This document shows, one piece after another, positions 1-6,286 of a DNA stretch of 8,372 bases (positions within the stretch are counted from its first letter, which is position 1; each line of letters begins with the position of its first letter). The position numbers were made by a program, and so were the translations under genes. The notes below the pieces were generated by a model, which saw only the letters and a list, made by a program, of their open reading frames with translations, made no database searches and was not told where the DNA came from. The DNA is from Eubacteriales bacterium (lineage in GTDB: Bacteria > Bacillota > Clostridia > Oscillospirales > CAG-272), in the NCBI GenBank assembly GCA_028709565.1, contig JAQVWU010000113.1:1-8372 (forward strand), read 5' to 3'.

Positions 1-25
1 ACGAGGAAATATTCCTCTTTTTTTT
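1..25 (+). terminator. Rho-independent terminator of an upstream gene
   Basis: GAGGAA (3-8) pairs with TTCCTC (12-17) around a 3-nt ATA loop, followed directly by eight T (18-25). This is the layout of an intrinsic terminator reading rightwards, so a + strand gene probably ends just left of the window. The stem is short and not GC-rich, and its left side may continue outside the window, so its full strength cannot be judged. Confidence 0.65.
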
Positions 26-109
26 GAAAATCCGGACAAATTATGTGTCAGATACAAAAATCACATTTTCTATTACCTTATTGTGACAATTCCGTTTTTT
101 TAAAACCAC

Positions 110-137
110 TTGTGACACTCATGTCATGCTTTATAAT
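110..137 (+). promoter_or_regulatory. Putative sigma-A promoter for the solute-binding protein gene
   Basis: A perfect TATAAT (132-137) lies 16 bp after TTGTGA (110-115), a partial match to TTGACA. Transcription would begin near 143-145 and give a leader of about 60 nt before the gene at 208. The spacer carries an inverted repeat, TGACA (113-117) and TGTCA (122-126) with 4 nt between, where a repressor could bind. The -10 box is convincing; the -35 box is weak. Confidence 0.55.
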
Positions 138-207
138 AACATATCGGCCGAAGTTTATCAACAGCAATAATAAATATTAAATAAACAGTCTGGAGTTGAT
201 TATAAAA

Positions 208-1680
208 ATGAAAATGATTATCAAAAGCGCCGTAATTTTTACCTGTGTATATATCACGCTGTCCGTTTTATCCGGCTGCGCCCAATCCGGCGCGCCGGAC
301 ACTCAGATACAGGATGTATCGGCCGCGGAAACGCTGTCCGATGAAACAACGCAATTGCTGCCCGATCTGCCCGAGGCGGATTATGAAGGATATGAATTCA
401 ATATACTTATGAAGGGCCCGGAATATATAGAGTGGGCTTCACAGGACATCGACGTGGAAGCGCCCAACGGCGAGGTAATAAATGACGCGGTATTCAACCG
501 AAACGCTTTTGTCGAAGAGGAATACAATGTTGTGATAAACGGCATACCCGGAACCACCGCCATGGCGCAAACGGTTAAAAAAAGCATAACCGCCGGCGAC
601 GGCGCATACGACTTTGTAACAGCTAATATGTATGACACATCAACCATGGCTACCCAGGGCATGCTCACCGACCTCTACGGCATTCCGATGCTTGACCTGT
701 CAAAACCCTGGTGGGATCAGCGCGCAAACGCCGATTTGTCAATAAATCACCGGCTTTATATGACGACGGGCGACATGCTTATAATGCCCAATGACGCTAC
801 CTGGCTGGTAATATTCAACAAGACGCTCATAGACGATTACAATCTCACAAGTCCCTATGAACTCGTTTCCTCGGACAAATGGTTTTTTGATACGATGGTC
901 GAGATGACAAAGGGGATAACAACCGACCTTGACGGCAACGGAAAACTCGATGAATTCGATTTATACGGACATATATCGCAATATGAGAATGCCCCCGGTT
1001 TTATTCTCGGGTTCGGAGAAAAGGTGGTATCAAAGGACGCCGACGACATGCCTTATCTGTCAATCAACAACGACCGTGCGCTCGGCTGCATGCAGAGGGT
1101 CTTCGATTTCCTGCTCGACCGTGAGTATTCTATTAATTTCCAGGAACTGACCGGTTATGCCCGTCCGTTTGAGACAACACAGCACATGTTTGAGGAAAAC
1201 CGCGGTCTGTTTAAAACTACCGCCATCCAGCTAGTTATACGTATGCGCAACATGGATACCGATTTCGGTATTGTGCCGATGCCCAAACTGGACGCGGCGC
1301 AGGGGACATATTACAACTTTGTTCATCCTACCACCTCATGCGTATCGGTTCCGGTATCCGGCGACGACATGGAGCGCACCGGCGTAATAATAGAGGCAAT
1401 GGCCGCAAAATCGCGGTATACCGTAAGGGAAGCCTATTACGACATTTCGCTCAACTATAAATATCTGCGGGACGATGAGTCGATTAAAATGCTGGACATC
1501 GTTTTGGAAACAAGGATGTACGATATCAGCCAGATTTACAACTGGGGCGGTGTCGGAAATGTATTTTTCGAAATGATGGGACAGCGTTCCTCCGACTTTT
1601 CTTCGCTTTACGCCAAACGGGAAAAACAGGCGGAAAAGGCCATGCAAAAAACCGTTGACGCATATCTTGAAGTCGGATAA
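208..1680 (+). CDS. ABC transporter solute-binding lipoprotein, carbohydrate type (family 1)
   Basis: Extracellular lipid-anchored receptor that would capture a sugar or oligosaccharide and hand it to ABC permeases. Start: GGAG (192-195) lies 12 nt before the ATG at 208. A TTG at 196 is in frame but abuts the Shine-Dalgarno, so I prefer 208 (490 aa). The signal peptide ends in a lipobox LSGC with the lipidated Cys at residue 24, followed by a Ser/Thr/Glu-rich linker. Family marks in order are GDGAYDFV, MLTDLYG, a KPWWDQ motif, and a Ca-binding-type loop DLDGNGKLDEFD at residues 240-251, often seen in such receptors of Gram-positive bacteria. Length fits the family. The substrate cannot be read from sequence. 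It is followed after 82 nt by a UroD-like gene with no terminator between, so the two are probably co-transcribed. The permeases at 4272-6219 may be its partners, but they are separated from it by corA. Confidence 0.88.
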   Translation: MKMIIKSAVIFTCVYITLSVLSGCAQSGAPDTQIQDVSAAETLSDETTQLLPDLPEADYEGYEFNILMKGPEYIEWASQDIDVEAPNGEVINDAVFNRNAFVEEEYNVVINGIPGTTAMAQTVKKSITAGDGAYDFVTANMYDTSTMATQGMLTDLYGIPMLDLSKPWWDQRANADLSINHRLYMTTGDMLIMPNDATWLVIFNKTLIDDYNLTSPYELVSSDKWFFDTMVEMTKGITTDLDGNGKLDEFDLYGHISQYENAPGFILGFGEKVVSKDADDMPYLSINNDRALGCMQRVFDFLLDREYSINFQELTGYARPFETTQHMFEENRGLFKTTAIQLVIRMRNMDTDFGIVPMPKLDAAQGTYYNFVHPTTSCVSVPVSGDDMERTGVIIEAMAAKSRYTVREAYYDISLNYKYLRDDESIKMLDIVLETRMYDISQIYNWGGVGNVFFEMMGQRSSDFSSLYAKREKQAEKAMQKTVDAYLEVG

Positions 1681-1762
1681 TAAGATAGTCGATAACAGGA
1701 TTACTTATACGATATAAAGAGCCGATTCAAAGCCATTAAATAAAATGACAGGGAGATGTATT

Positions 1763-2860
1763 ATGACACCGATTATAAAAGCACCCGAGACCATGACGGC
1801 AAAAGAGCGCATACGCCGTACCTTCGCTCATGAAAAAACCGACCGGGTAACCATCGGATACGAGACAAACGGAGCGGTACACGCGCGGGTGGCCGCCGAA
1901 CTCGGTATTGCGGACGGCAATTATGAGCATGTGATGCGCGCGCTAGGAGTCGATTACCGCGGCGTCGGCGCTCCGTATACAGGTCCGCAGCTGCATGAGG
2001 TACCCCCCGACCGCATGGTGAATCAACTGGAAGGCGCCGTCATGCGCTGGGTTGAGCATGAGACTGGCGGTTACTGGGACTTCTGTGATTTTCCGCTCAT
2101 CGATGCCGGTGAAGAGGCATTCGCAGCGTTTCCCATACCCGACCCCGATAATTTCGATTACGATGCGGCGCTTGAAGCAGCCCGGTCCATTACGGATTAT
2201 GCCGTTTACGCGGGCGGCGCCGGAACACCCGACATTATAAACTCCAACGGCAGAATCATGGGTATGGAGGATGTGCTGTGCCATTTAATAACCGGATATG
2301 AACCGGCTATGGATTTTATCAACCGCCGCGCCGCTTCGCAGCTCACACAGCTGGAACGCTTGCTGGACAAATGCCGCGGTTATATCGACTTTGTGTGGCT
2401 CGGAGAAGACCTGGGTACACAGAACACGCCGATGATAAGCCTGAACCTGTACCGCAGCGTAATGAAACCCATACACAAACAATTTATCGACCTGGCCAAT
2501 TCATACAACCTGCCTACCATTATTCATACCTGCGGTTCGTCCAGCTGGGTTTACGAAGATTTTATTGAGATGGGTGTAACCGGTGTCGATACCCTTCAGC
2601 CGGAAGCGGCAAACATGAGCCCCGCTTATCTCAAACAGACCTTCGGAAACCGCCTGTGTTACCGCGGCTGCATCTCCACCGCCGGCCCGCTGGCATACGG
2701 CACTCCCGGGGACGTGGTAGCCGATGTAAAAAACACACTCAAAATCATGATGGAGGGCGGCGGTTATCATTTTGCGCCGACACACGCCATACAGGACAAC
2801 TCCCCCGCCGAAAATGTCATCGCCATGTATCAGGCGGCGCACGACTACGGCCGTTATTAA
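1763..2860 (+). CDS. Uroporphyrinogen decarboxylase-like protein (UroD/MtaA superfamily), probable methyltransferase-type
   Basis: 365 aa, a cytosolic TIM-barrel protein with no signal peptide. Start: GGGAG (1751-1755) sits 7 nt before the ATG at 1763; an ATG at 1745 is in frame but overrides the Shine-Dalgarno. Superfamily marks are the N-terminal TAKERIRR...KTDRV segment, GEDLGTQ (214-220) before an ISLNLY stretch, IHTCGSS with His255 and Cys257, GVDTLQPE (274-281), and a C-terminal THAIQDNSPAENV (340-352). The haem-enzyme signature RQAGR is absent, so this is unlikely to be hemE. In corrinoid methyltransferases such as MtaA, His-x-Cys plus a later Cys bind zinc. Here His255 and Cys257 are present, but no Cys follows Cys303; His336 or His341 lies near the expected third-ligand position. 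Such genes are common beside sugar transporters in Clostridia, with mostly unproven roles. Methyl transfer or demethylation of an imported compound is an inference. Confidence 0.8.
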   Translation: MTPIIKAPETMTAKERIRRTFAHEKTDRVTIGYETNGAVHARVAAELGIADGNYEHVMRALGVDYRGVGAPYTGPQLHEVPPDRMVNQLEGAVMRWVEHETGGYWDFCDFPLIDAGEEAFAAFPIPDPDNFDYDAALEAARSITDYAVYAGGAGTPDIINSNGRIMGMEDVLCHLITGYEPAMDFINRRAASQLTQLERLLDKCRGYIDFVWLGEDLGTQNTPMISLNLYRSVMKPIHKQFIDLANSYNLPTIIHTCGSSSWVYEDFIEMGVTGVDTLQPEAANMSPAYLKQTFGNRLCYRGCISTAGPLAYGTPGDVVADVKNTLKIMMEGGGYHFAPTHAIQDNSPAENVIAMYQAAHDYGRY

Positions 2861-2892
2861 ACGCTGCATTAAGAAAATCCGAAATCAGTAAA

Positions 2893-2942
2893 TATCCCGT
2901 TCCGCCTTGCGCCATAATTTATGTCCTGCGGTTAACGGGATA
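2893..2942. repeat. Long imperfect inverted repeat, possible terminator of the UroD-like gene
   Basis: TATCCCGTT (2893-2901) is the exact reverse complement of AACGGGATA (2934-2942). Inside it CCGC (2902-2905) pairs with GCGG (2928-2931), leaving a 2-nt bulge, and CATA (2913-2916) with TATG (2920-2923). An AT-rich stretch with five T (2945-2949) follows. It starts 32 nt after the stop of the gene at 1763-2860 and could act as a terminator, but the U-run is short and offset, so a structured RNA or dispersed palindromic element is also possible. Confidence 0.5.
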
Positions 2943-2962
2943 AATTTTTATATAAACCGAGA

Positions 2963-2971
2963 TGGTATGAT
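2963..2971 (+). promoter_or_regulatory. Possible extended -10 promoter for corA
   Basis: TGG followed by TATGAT (2966-2971) matches an extended -10 element. No good -35 box lies 16-18 bp upstream, only an A/T-rich stretch. If used, transcription would start near 2978 and give a leader of about 110 nt that contains the folded region before corA. The element overlaps a small inverted repeat (AACCG 2955-2959 with CGGTT 2973-2977; GAT 2961-2963 with ATC 2970-2972), which could also be an operator. Confidence 0.35.
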
Positions 2972-2990
2972 CCGGTTCGCGAACACATAT

Positions 2991-3079
2991 ACCCTGCGAT
3001 AACATGAAATTTAAAAGCATACGGCGCGGGTAACTTTCGGTTGGTCTGCTCCGTATGGACAACGCAGCACCGAAAGGGG
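2991..3079 (+). promoter_or_regulatory. Structured 5' leader of corA, candidate cis-regulatory RNA
   Basis: Perfect and near-perfect stems crowd this leader. ACCC/GCG (2991-2998, one bulge) pairs with CGCGGGT (3025-3031). CTTTCGGT (3034-3041) pairs with ACCGAAAG (3069-3076). Within that, CTGC (3046-3049) pairs with GCAG (3064-3067) and TCC (3050-3052) with GGA (3057-3059). CATACGG (3018-3024) is also an exact 7-bp complement of CCGTATG (3051-3057); it crosses the 3034/3069 stem, giving a pseudoknot or an alternative fold. The outer hairpin holds GAAAG of the Shine-Dalgarno GAAAGGGG (3072-3079), so folding could control translation of corA. No Rfam family is recognised with certainty; a fragment recalls the magnesium M-box core, but the rest of that element is not visible. 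Confidence 0.45.
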
Positions 3080-3087
3080 TCTGAACC

Positions 3088-4029
3088 ATGATTGAAATAT
3101 TTATAACCGAAAACGGCGCGGTAAAACAAATCGAAAAACCGCAGCCCGGGTGCTGGATTTATATTGTAAATCCCGACGAGAAAGAAACATCCGCTGTTGC
3201 CTCCGAATTCCATATTGATACCGAAAGCTTAAGGGCGGCACTTGACGAAGAGGAAAGCTCCAGAATAGAGGTCGGCGACGATTATACAATGGTGCTTGTA
3301 AACATACCGACATATAAAAACCGCGATAAAGAGCAATGGTATTGTACAATACCTCTTTCGATAATCATACTGAACGATGCGCTTATTACCGTATGTCTTG
3401 AAGATACGCCGATTCTTGACGCGTTTATACATGAACGCGTACGTGATTTCCGCACACATATGAAAACAAGGTTTATATTCCAGATATTATACCGAATTTC
3501 CTCGCTTTATCTGCAATATCTGCACAGCATAGATAAAAAGAGCGGAATCGTTGAGGAAAAACTGCAGAGTTCCACAAAAAACCGTGAGCTCATAGAGTTG
3601 TTAAAGCTCGAAAAGAGTCTGGTTTTCTTTACAACCGCGCTGCGATCAAATGAAATTGTTCTGGAAAAAATGCTGAGAAGCGAAAGCATTAAGAAATTCC
3701 CCGAGGATACCGAGCTGCTTGAGGATGTCATTATAGAAAACAAACAGGCTATAGAGATGACAAACATATACAGCGGTATACTCAGCGGGATGATGGACGC
3801 CTTTGCCTCGGTCATCTCAAACAACCTGAATATAGTCATGAAGTTTTTAGCGATAGTTACAATAATCATGTCAATCCCGACAATGATTTTCAGCGCATAC
3901 GGCATGAACATAGCGGCGGGCAGCATGCCCTTCGCGAACAACCCTTACGGTTTTATTATCATAATCGCGCTCTCGCTGATATTAAGCTTAATTGTAACCG
4001 TCATACTTGCCAAAATCAAAATATTTTAA
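3088..4029 (+). CDS. corA: CorA-family divalent-cation (Mg2+/Co2+) transporter
   Basis: 313 aa membrane channel that would form a homopentamer and let Mg2+ (or Co2+/Ni2+) into the cell. Residues 1 to about 245 are the cytoplasmic domain, ending in a long charged helix. TM1 (about 247-270) ends in the family signature YGMN (271-274), the selectivity motif, and TM2 spans about 287-309, followed by a short basic tail (KIKIF). The length is normal for the family. The loop after GMN reads AAGSMPFANNPYG: the MP of the usual MPEL is kept but the acidic residue is not. Start: GAAAGGGG (3072-3079) lies 8 nt before the ATG. The gene has its own structured leader and terminator, so it looks like a single-gene unit inserted between a sugar-binding lipoprotein and sugar permeases. 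The paralogue-level symbol is uncertain, and it could prefer another metal. Confidence 0.88.
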   Translation: MIEIFITENGAVKQIEKPQPGCWIYIVNPDEKETSAVASEFHIDTESLRAALDEEESSRIEVGDDYTMVLVNIPTYKNRDKEQWYCTIPLSIIILNDALITVCLEDTPILDAFIHERVRDFRTHMKTRFIFQILYRISSLYLQYLHSIDKKSGIVEEKLQSSTKNRELIELLKLEKSLVFFTTALRSNEIVLEKMLRSESIKKFPEDTELLEDVIIENKQAIEMTNIYSGILSGMMDAFASVISNNLNIVMKFLAIVTIIMSIPTMIFSAYGMNIAAGSMPFANNPYGFIIIIALSLILSLIVTVILAKIKIF

Positions 4030-4037
4030 CCTATACG

Positions 4038-4067
4038 TCACCGGTCTTAATGACCGGCTGATTTTTT
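4038..4067 (+). terminator. Rho-independent terminator of corA
   Basis: CCGGTC (4041-4046) pairs with GACCGG (4052-4057) around a 5-nt loop. The stem extends with TCA (4038-4040) and TGA (4059-4061) past a bulged C, and six T (4062-4067) follow. It lies 8 nt after the corA stop codon. This is the strongest terminator in the window and separates corA from the permease operon. Confidence 0.85.
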
Positions 4068-4102
4068 ATATTTAGATTTGATGTTTGAGCGGATGATTTC
4101 TG

Positions 4103-4131
4103 TTTACTTTTTTTGTCGCGTGTGCTATACT
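4103..4131 (+). promoter_or_regulatory. Putative extended -10 promoter of the permease/adaptor operon
   Basis: TTTACT (4103-4108) is followed after 17 bp by TATACT (4126-4131), preceded by TG at 4123-4124, the extended -10 element. Transcription would start near 4138, giving a leader of about 134 nt before the ATG at 4272. The box lies just after the corA terminator, where an operon promoter is expected. The rest of the leader (4138-4271) is A/T-rich; apart from a possible 19-codon reading frame at 4170-4229, I see no convincing structure in it. Confidence 0.65.
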
Positions 4132-4271
4132 TAAAAATGTACAAAAGAAAACCGGAACAAAGGAACATTTTGCGAAACTATACGTCAAAGAACTGTTGCC
4201 CTTACGAATATATAAATATTACATACTGAAGGCATTCGTTTTCGGAAATACCTGTCCATAAGCATAAAAGC

Positions 4272-5231
4272 ATGAAAACAGAAAATGAGATGAGCATAAT
4301 GCAAAGCAAAGAAAAAGAACTAACAAAAGTAAAGAAAGCAAAAAAAGAAAGAATACATTATATCGGAAAAGCGGAACGGCGCGAAAGGAAAGCGACGGGC
4401 TTGTTTTTGCTGCCGAGTCTGGCGGGCATGCTGTTGTTTTATATCCTGCCGTTTTTTGTTGTCGTTTATTATTCGTTTGTGGATAGCCCCGTAAACCGCG
4501 AATTCGTTTTTTTTGATAACTATAAAAACCTGTTCCGCAATGACGCCTTCAGACTTGCCATAAAAAACACCCTTCAATTTTCTTTGCTTGCCGTCCCGGC
4601 CGTTGTTATACTCGCGCTGCTGCTGGCGATGATTCTTGATGCTAATATCCCGTTTAAAAGCCAGTTCAGGACCATTTTCATCACGCCGCTCATGGTCCCC
4701 GTGGCTTCGATTGTACTGATATGGCAGGTCATATTTCATCAGAACGGGGCATTAAATGAATTTTTGTCATTATTCGGAAAAGCGTCAATAGACTGGCTGA
4801 AATCGGATTACAGCCAGATAGTTATAATAACCCTTTATCTGTGGAAAAACATCGGCTATAACATGATACTGTTTATGGCGGCGCTGTCAAATATTCCGAC
4901 CGATATTATCGAGGCTTCCTCTATGGAAGGGGCAAACGCCGTGCAGCGATTTTTTTATATCAAGCTCCGATATCTTTCATCGAGTGTTTTATTTGTTACA
5001 ATCCTGTCGTTGATTAACTCTTTTAAGGTATTCCGCGAGGTGTATCTGCTTACCGATAATTACCCGTACGACAGTTTGTACCTGCTGCAGCATTTTATGA
5101 ATAACACCTTTAGAACGCTGGATTATCAGAAACTTTCCACCGCCGCGATTATTATGTGTCTTGTGATGATCGTTATAATAGGCATCATGCTGCTTATAGA
5201 TAACCGTGTCGGCAGAGATTTAAGTGAATAA
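4272..5231 (+). CDS. Sugar ABC transporter permease, MalF/UgpA-like
   Basis: 319 aa inner-membrane subunit of a carbohydrate ABC importer, one half of the translocation channel. A strongly basic cytoplasmic N-tail (about 40 residues, many Lys/Arg/Glu) precedes six predicted membrane segments at about 43-68, 101-123, 133-158, 183-206, 236-257 and 290-311. The EAA loop that docks the ATPase is EASSMEGANAVQRFFYIKL starting at residue 214: the E-A-x3-(D/E)-G-A core is kept, but the Pro usual after IxL is replaced (Leu-Arg). No clear Shine-Dalgarno precedes the ATG at 4272. In-frame ATGs at 4290 and 4299 (the latter after a weak GAGATGAG) are alternatives, so the start is uncertain by up to nine residues. 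It overlaps the next permease by 8 bp, implying translational coupling. The substrate is unknown. Confidence 0.9.
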   Translation: MKTENEMSIMQSKEKELTKVKKAKKERIHYIGKAERRERKATGLFLLPSLAGMLLFYILPFFVVVYYSFVDSPVNREFVFFDNYKNLFRNDAFRLAIKNTLQFSLLAVPAVVILALLLAMILDANIPFKSQFRTIFITPLMVPVASIVLIWQVIFHQNGALNEFLSLFGKASIDWLKSDYSQIVIITLYLWKNIGYNMILFMAALSNIPTDIIEASSMEGANAVQRFFYIKLRYLSSSVLFVTILSLINSFKVFREVYLLTDNYPYDSLYLLQHFMNNTFRTLDYQKLSTAAIIMCLVMIVIIGIMLLIDNRVGRDLSE

Positions 5232-6219
5232 AAACACACCGGGGGTGAAAACAACGGTTTCCGAAACACTGAACAAATCACAGGCGGAAAGACAGCGCCT
5301 TGAAAGAATACAGGTAAAACGTCAGCGCACGCTGTTCCGTATCCGCCACAATATTATCGTCGGCATTATCGTTATATTGATGGCCGCGACGGCACTGCTC
5401 TTTATGATGCCGACCGTTCTTACCATAACCAACTCATTTATGTCCGCCACCGAAATAGCCGCGAACTACGGAAAAATATTCGGCAATGTCGGCAGCGGAT
5501 CGAAAACATACATATCCGAAAGGGTTAATTTAAAGCTTATACCCGACATGATAAGCTTCAGCCAATATTCCACCGTTTTGATCAAAAGCCCTCAATACCT
5601 TTTCAAATTCTGGAATTCGGTTATATTGGTGGTACCCATCACAATATTTCAGATAATTATAGCCCTGTCGGCTTCATATTGTTTCGCGCGTTTTGACAGC
5701 AAAATACGCAGCCTGATATTCTTTGTTTATGTTATTTTGATGCTCATGCCCTATCAGGTTACCCTTGTACCGAATTATCTGGTCGCCAACTGGCTTTCCA
5801 TTATCAACACACGCTGGTCTATTATTCTGCCCGGTATATTTGCGCCCTTTTCGGTTTTTATACTGACAAAATTCATGCGCCGCATACCTTCCGCGATGAT
5901 AGAGGCCGCAAAACTTGACGGTGCCGGCGAATGGCAGATATTTACGCGCATCTGTGTCCCCCAATGCCGCAGTACCCTCTATTCGGTTGCCATTCTTGTG
6001 TTCATCGATTACTGGAACATGGTCGAACAGCCGCTGGTTTTGCTGTCGGACAGCGAAATGCACCCTCTTTCGGTTTTTCTTTCAAAAATCAATACCGGTG
6101 ACGTGGGTCTTGCTTTCGCCGTGGCTACGATATATATGATACCTACGCTGCTGATGTTTTTATACAGCGAAGACTATCTGATTGAGGGCATATCATATTC
6201 AAGCAGCATCAAGGGGTAA
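5224..6219 (+). CDS. Carbohydrate ABC transporter permease, MalG/AraQ-like
   Basis: 331 aa partner of the preceding permease. The start is GTG at 5224, within the last codons of the upstream gene (stop TAA 5229-5231), a common coupled arrangement. The Shine-Dalgarno is weak (AGAG a few bases upstream), and a GTG at 5245 is a less likely alternative. A basic N-tail of about 42 residues leads to TM1 (about 43-66), then an extracellular stretch of about 60 residues, longer than in MalG (about 296 aa in E. coli). TM2-TM6 then follow at about 130-155, 160-185, 195-215, 250-270 and 295-320. The EAA loop EAAKLDGAGEWQIFTRICVP starts at residue 227 and is canonical, unlike that of its partner. It should dock an ATPase, but none is encoded in the window. 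A 67-nt gap with no terminator leads to the adaptor gene, so these are probably one operon. Confidence 0.9.
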   Translation: MNKNTPGVKTTVSETLNKSQAERQRLERIQVKRQRTLFRIRHNIIVGIIVILMAATALLFMMPTVLTITNSFMSATEIAANYGKIFGNVGSGSKTYISERVNLKLIPDMISFSQYSTVLIKSPQYLFKFWNSVILVVPITIFQIIIALSASYCFARFDSKIRSLIFFVYVILMLMPYQVTLVPNYLVANWLSIINTRWSIILPGIFAPFSVFILTKFMRRIPSAMIEAAKLDGAGEWQIFTRICVPQCRSTLYSVAILVFIDYWNMVEQPLVLLSDSEMHPLSVFLSKINTGDVGLAFAVATIYMIPTLLMFLYSEDYLIEGISYSSSIKG

Positions 6220-6255
6220 GCGTTATTAAGACTAAAAGCAACAGTTTATACAGAA

Positions 6256-6275
6256 ATATAAAACAATATAAAACA
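6256..6275 (+). repeat. Tandem 10-bp repeat before the adaptor gene
   Basis: ATATAAAACA occurs twice with no gap (6256-6265 and 6266-6275), directly before the Shine-Dalgarno AAAGGA (6275-6280). It probably arose by replication slippage. It keeps the ribosome-binding region A-rich and unstructured, which would favour translation. No function is proven. Confidence 0.6.
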
Positions 6276-6286
6276 AAGGAACAGAG

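Noticed and set aside
196..207. TTG start giving a 494-residue binding protein
   Set aside because: The Shine-Dalgarno GGAG ends at 195, directly against the TTG, so ribosomes cannot use it properly. The ATG at 208 is 12 nt away and leaves a normal signal peptide.
925..960. Dockerin or cellulosome module in the binding protein
   Set aside because: There is only one calcium-type loop (DLDGNGKLDEFD) inside the receptor fold. A dockerin needs two duplicated segments, usually at the C-terminus.
1745..1762. Earlier ATG for the UroD-like gene
   Set aside because: It precedes and overlaps the GGGAG that serves the ATG at 1763, and the six extra residues match nothing typical of the family.
1763..2860. 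Annotation as hemE (true uroporphyrinogen decarboxylase)
   Set aside because: The N-terminal RQAGR substrate-binding signature is missing, an HxC metal motif is present, and no other haem genes are nearby.
3034..3087. Complete M-box (ykoK) magnesium riboswitch before corA
   Set aside because: Only a short stretch resembles the remembered core. The remaining conserved parts of the roughly 160-nt element are absent before the start codon, so I kept only the neutral call of a structured leader.
4031..4187. Direct repeat CTATACGTCA at 4031-4040 and 4178-4187
   Set aside because: A 10-bp match in a short intergenic region can occur by chance. The copies sit in unrelated contexts (terminator edge and leader) with no further similarity around them.
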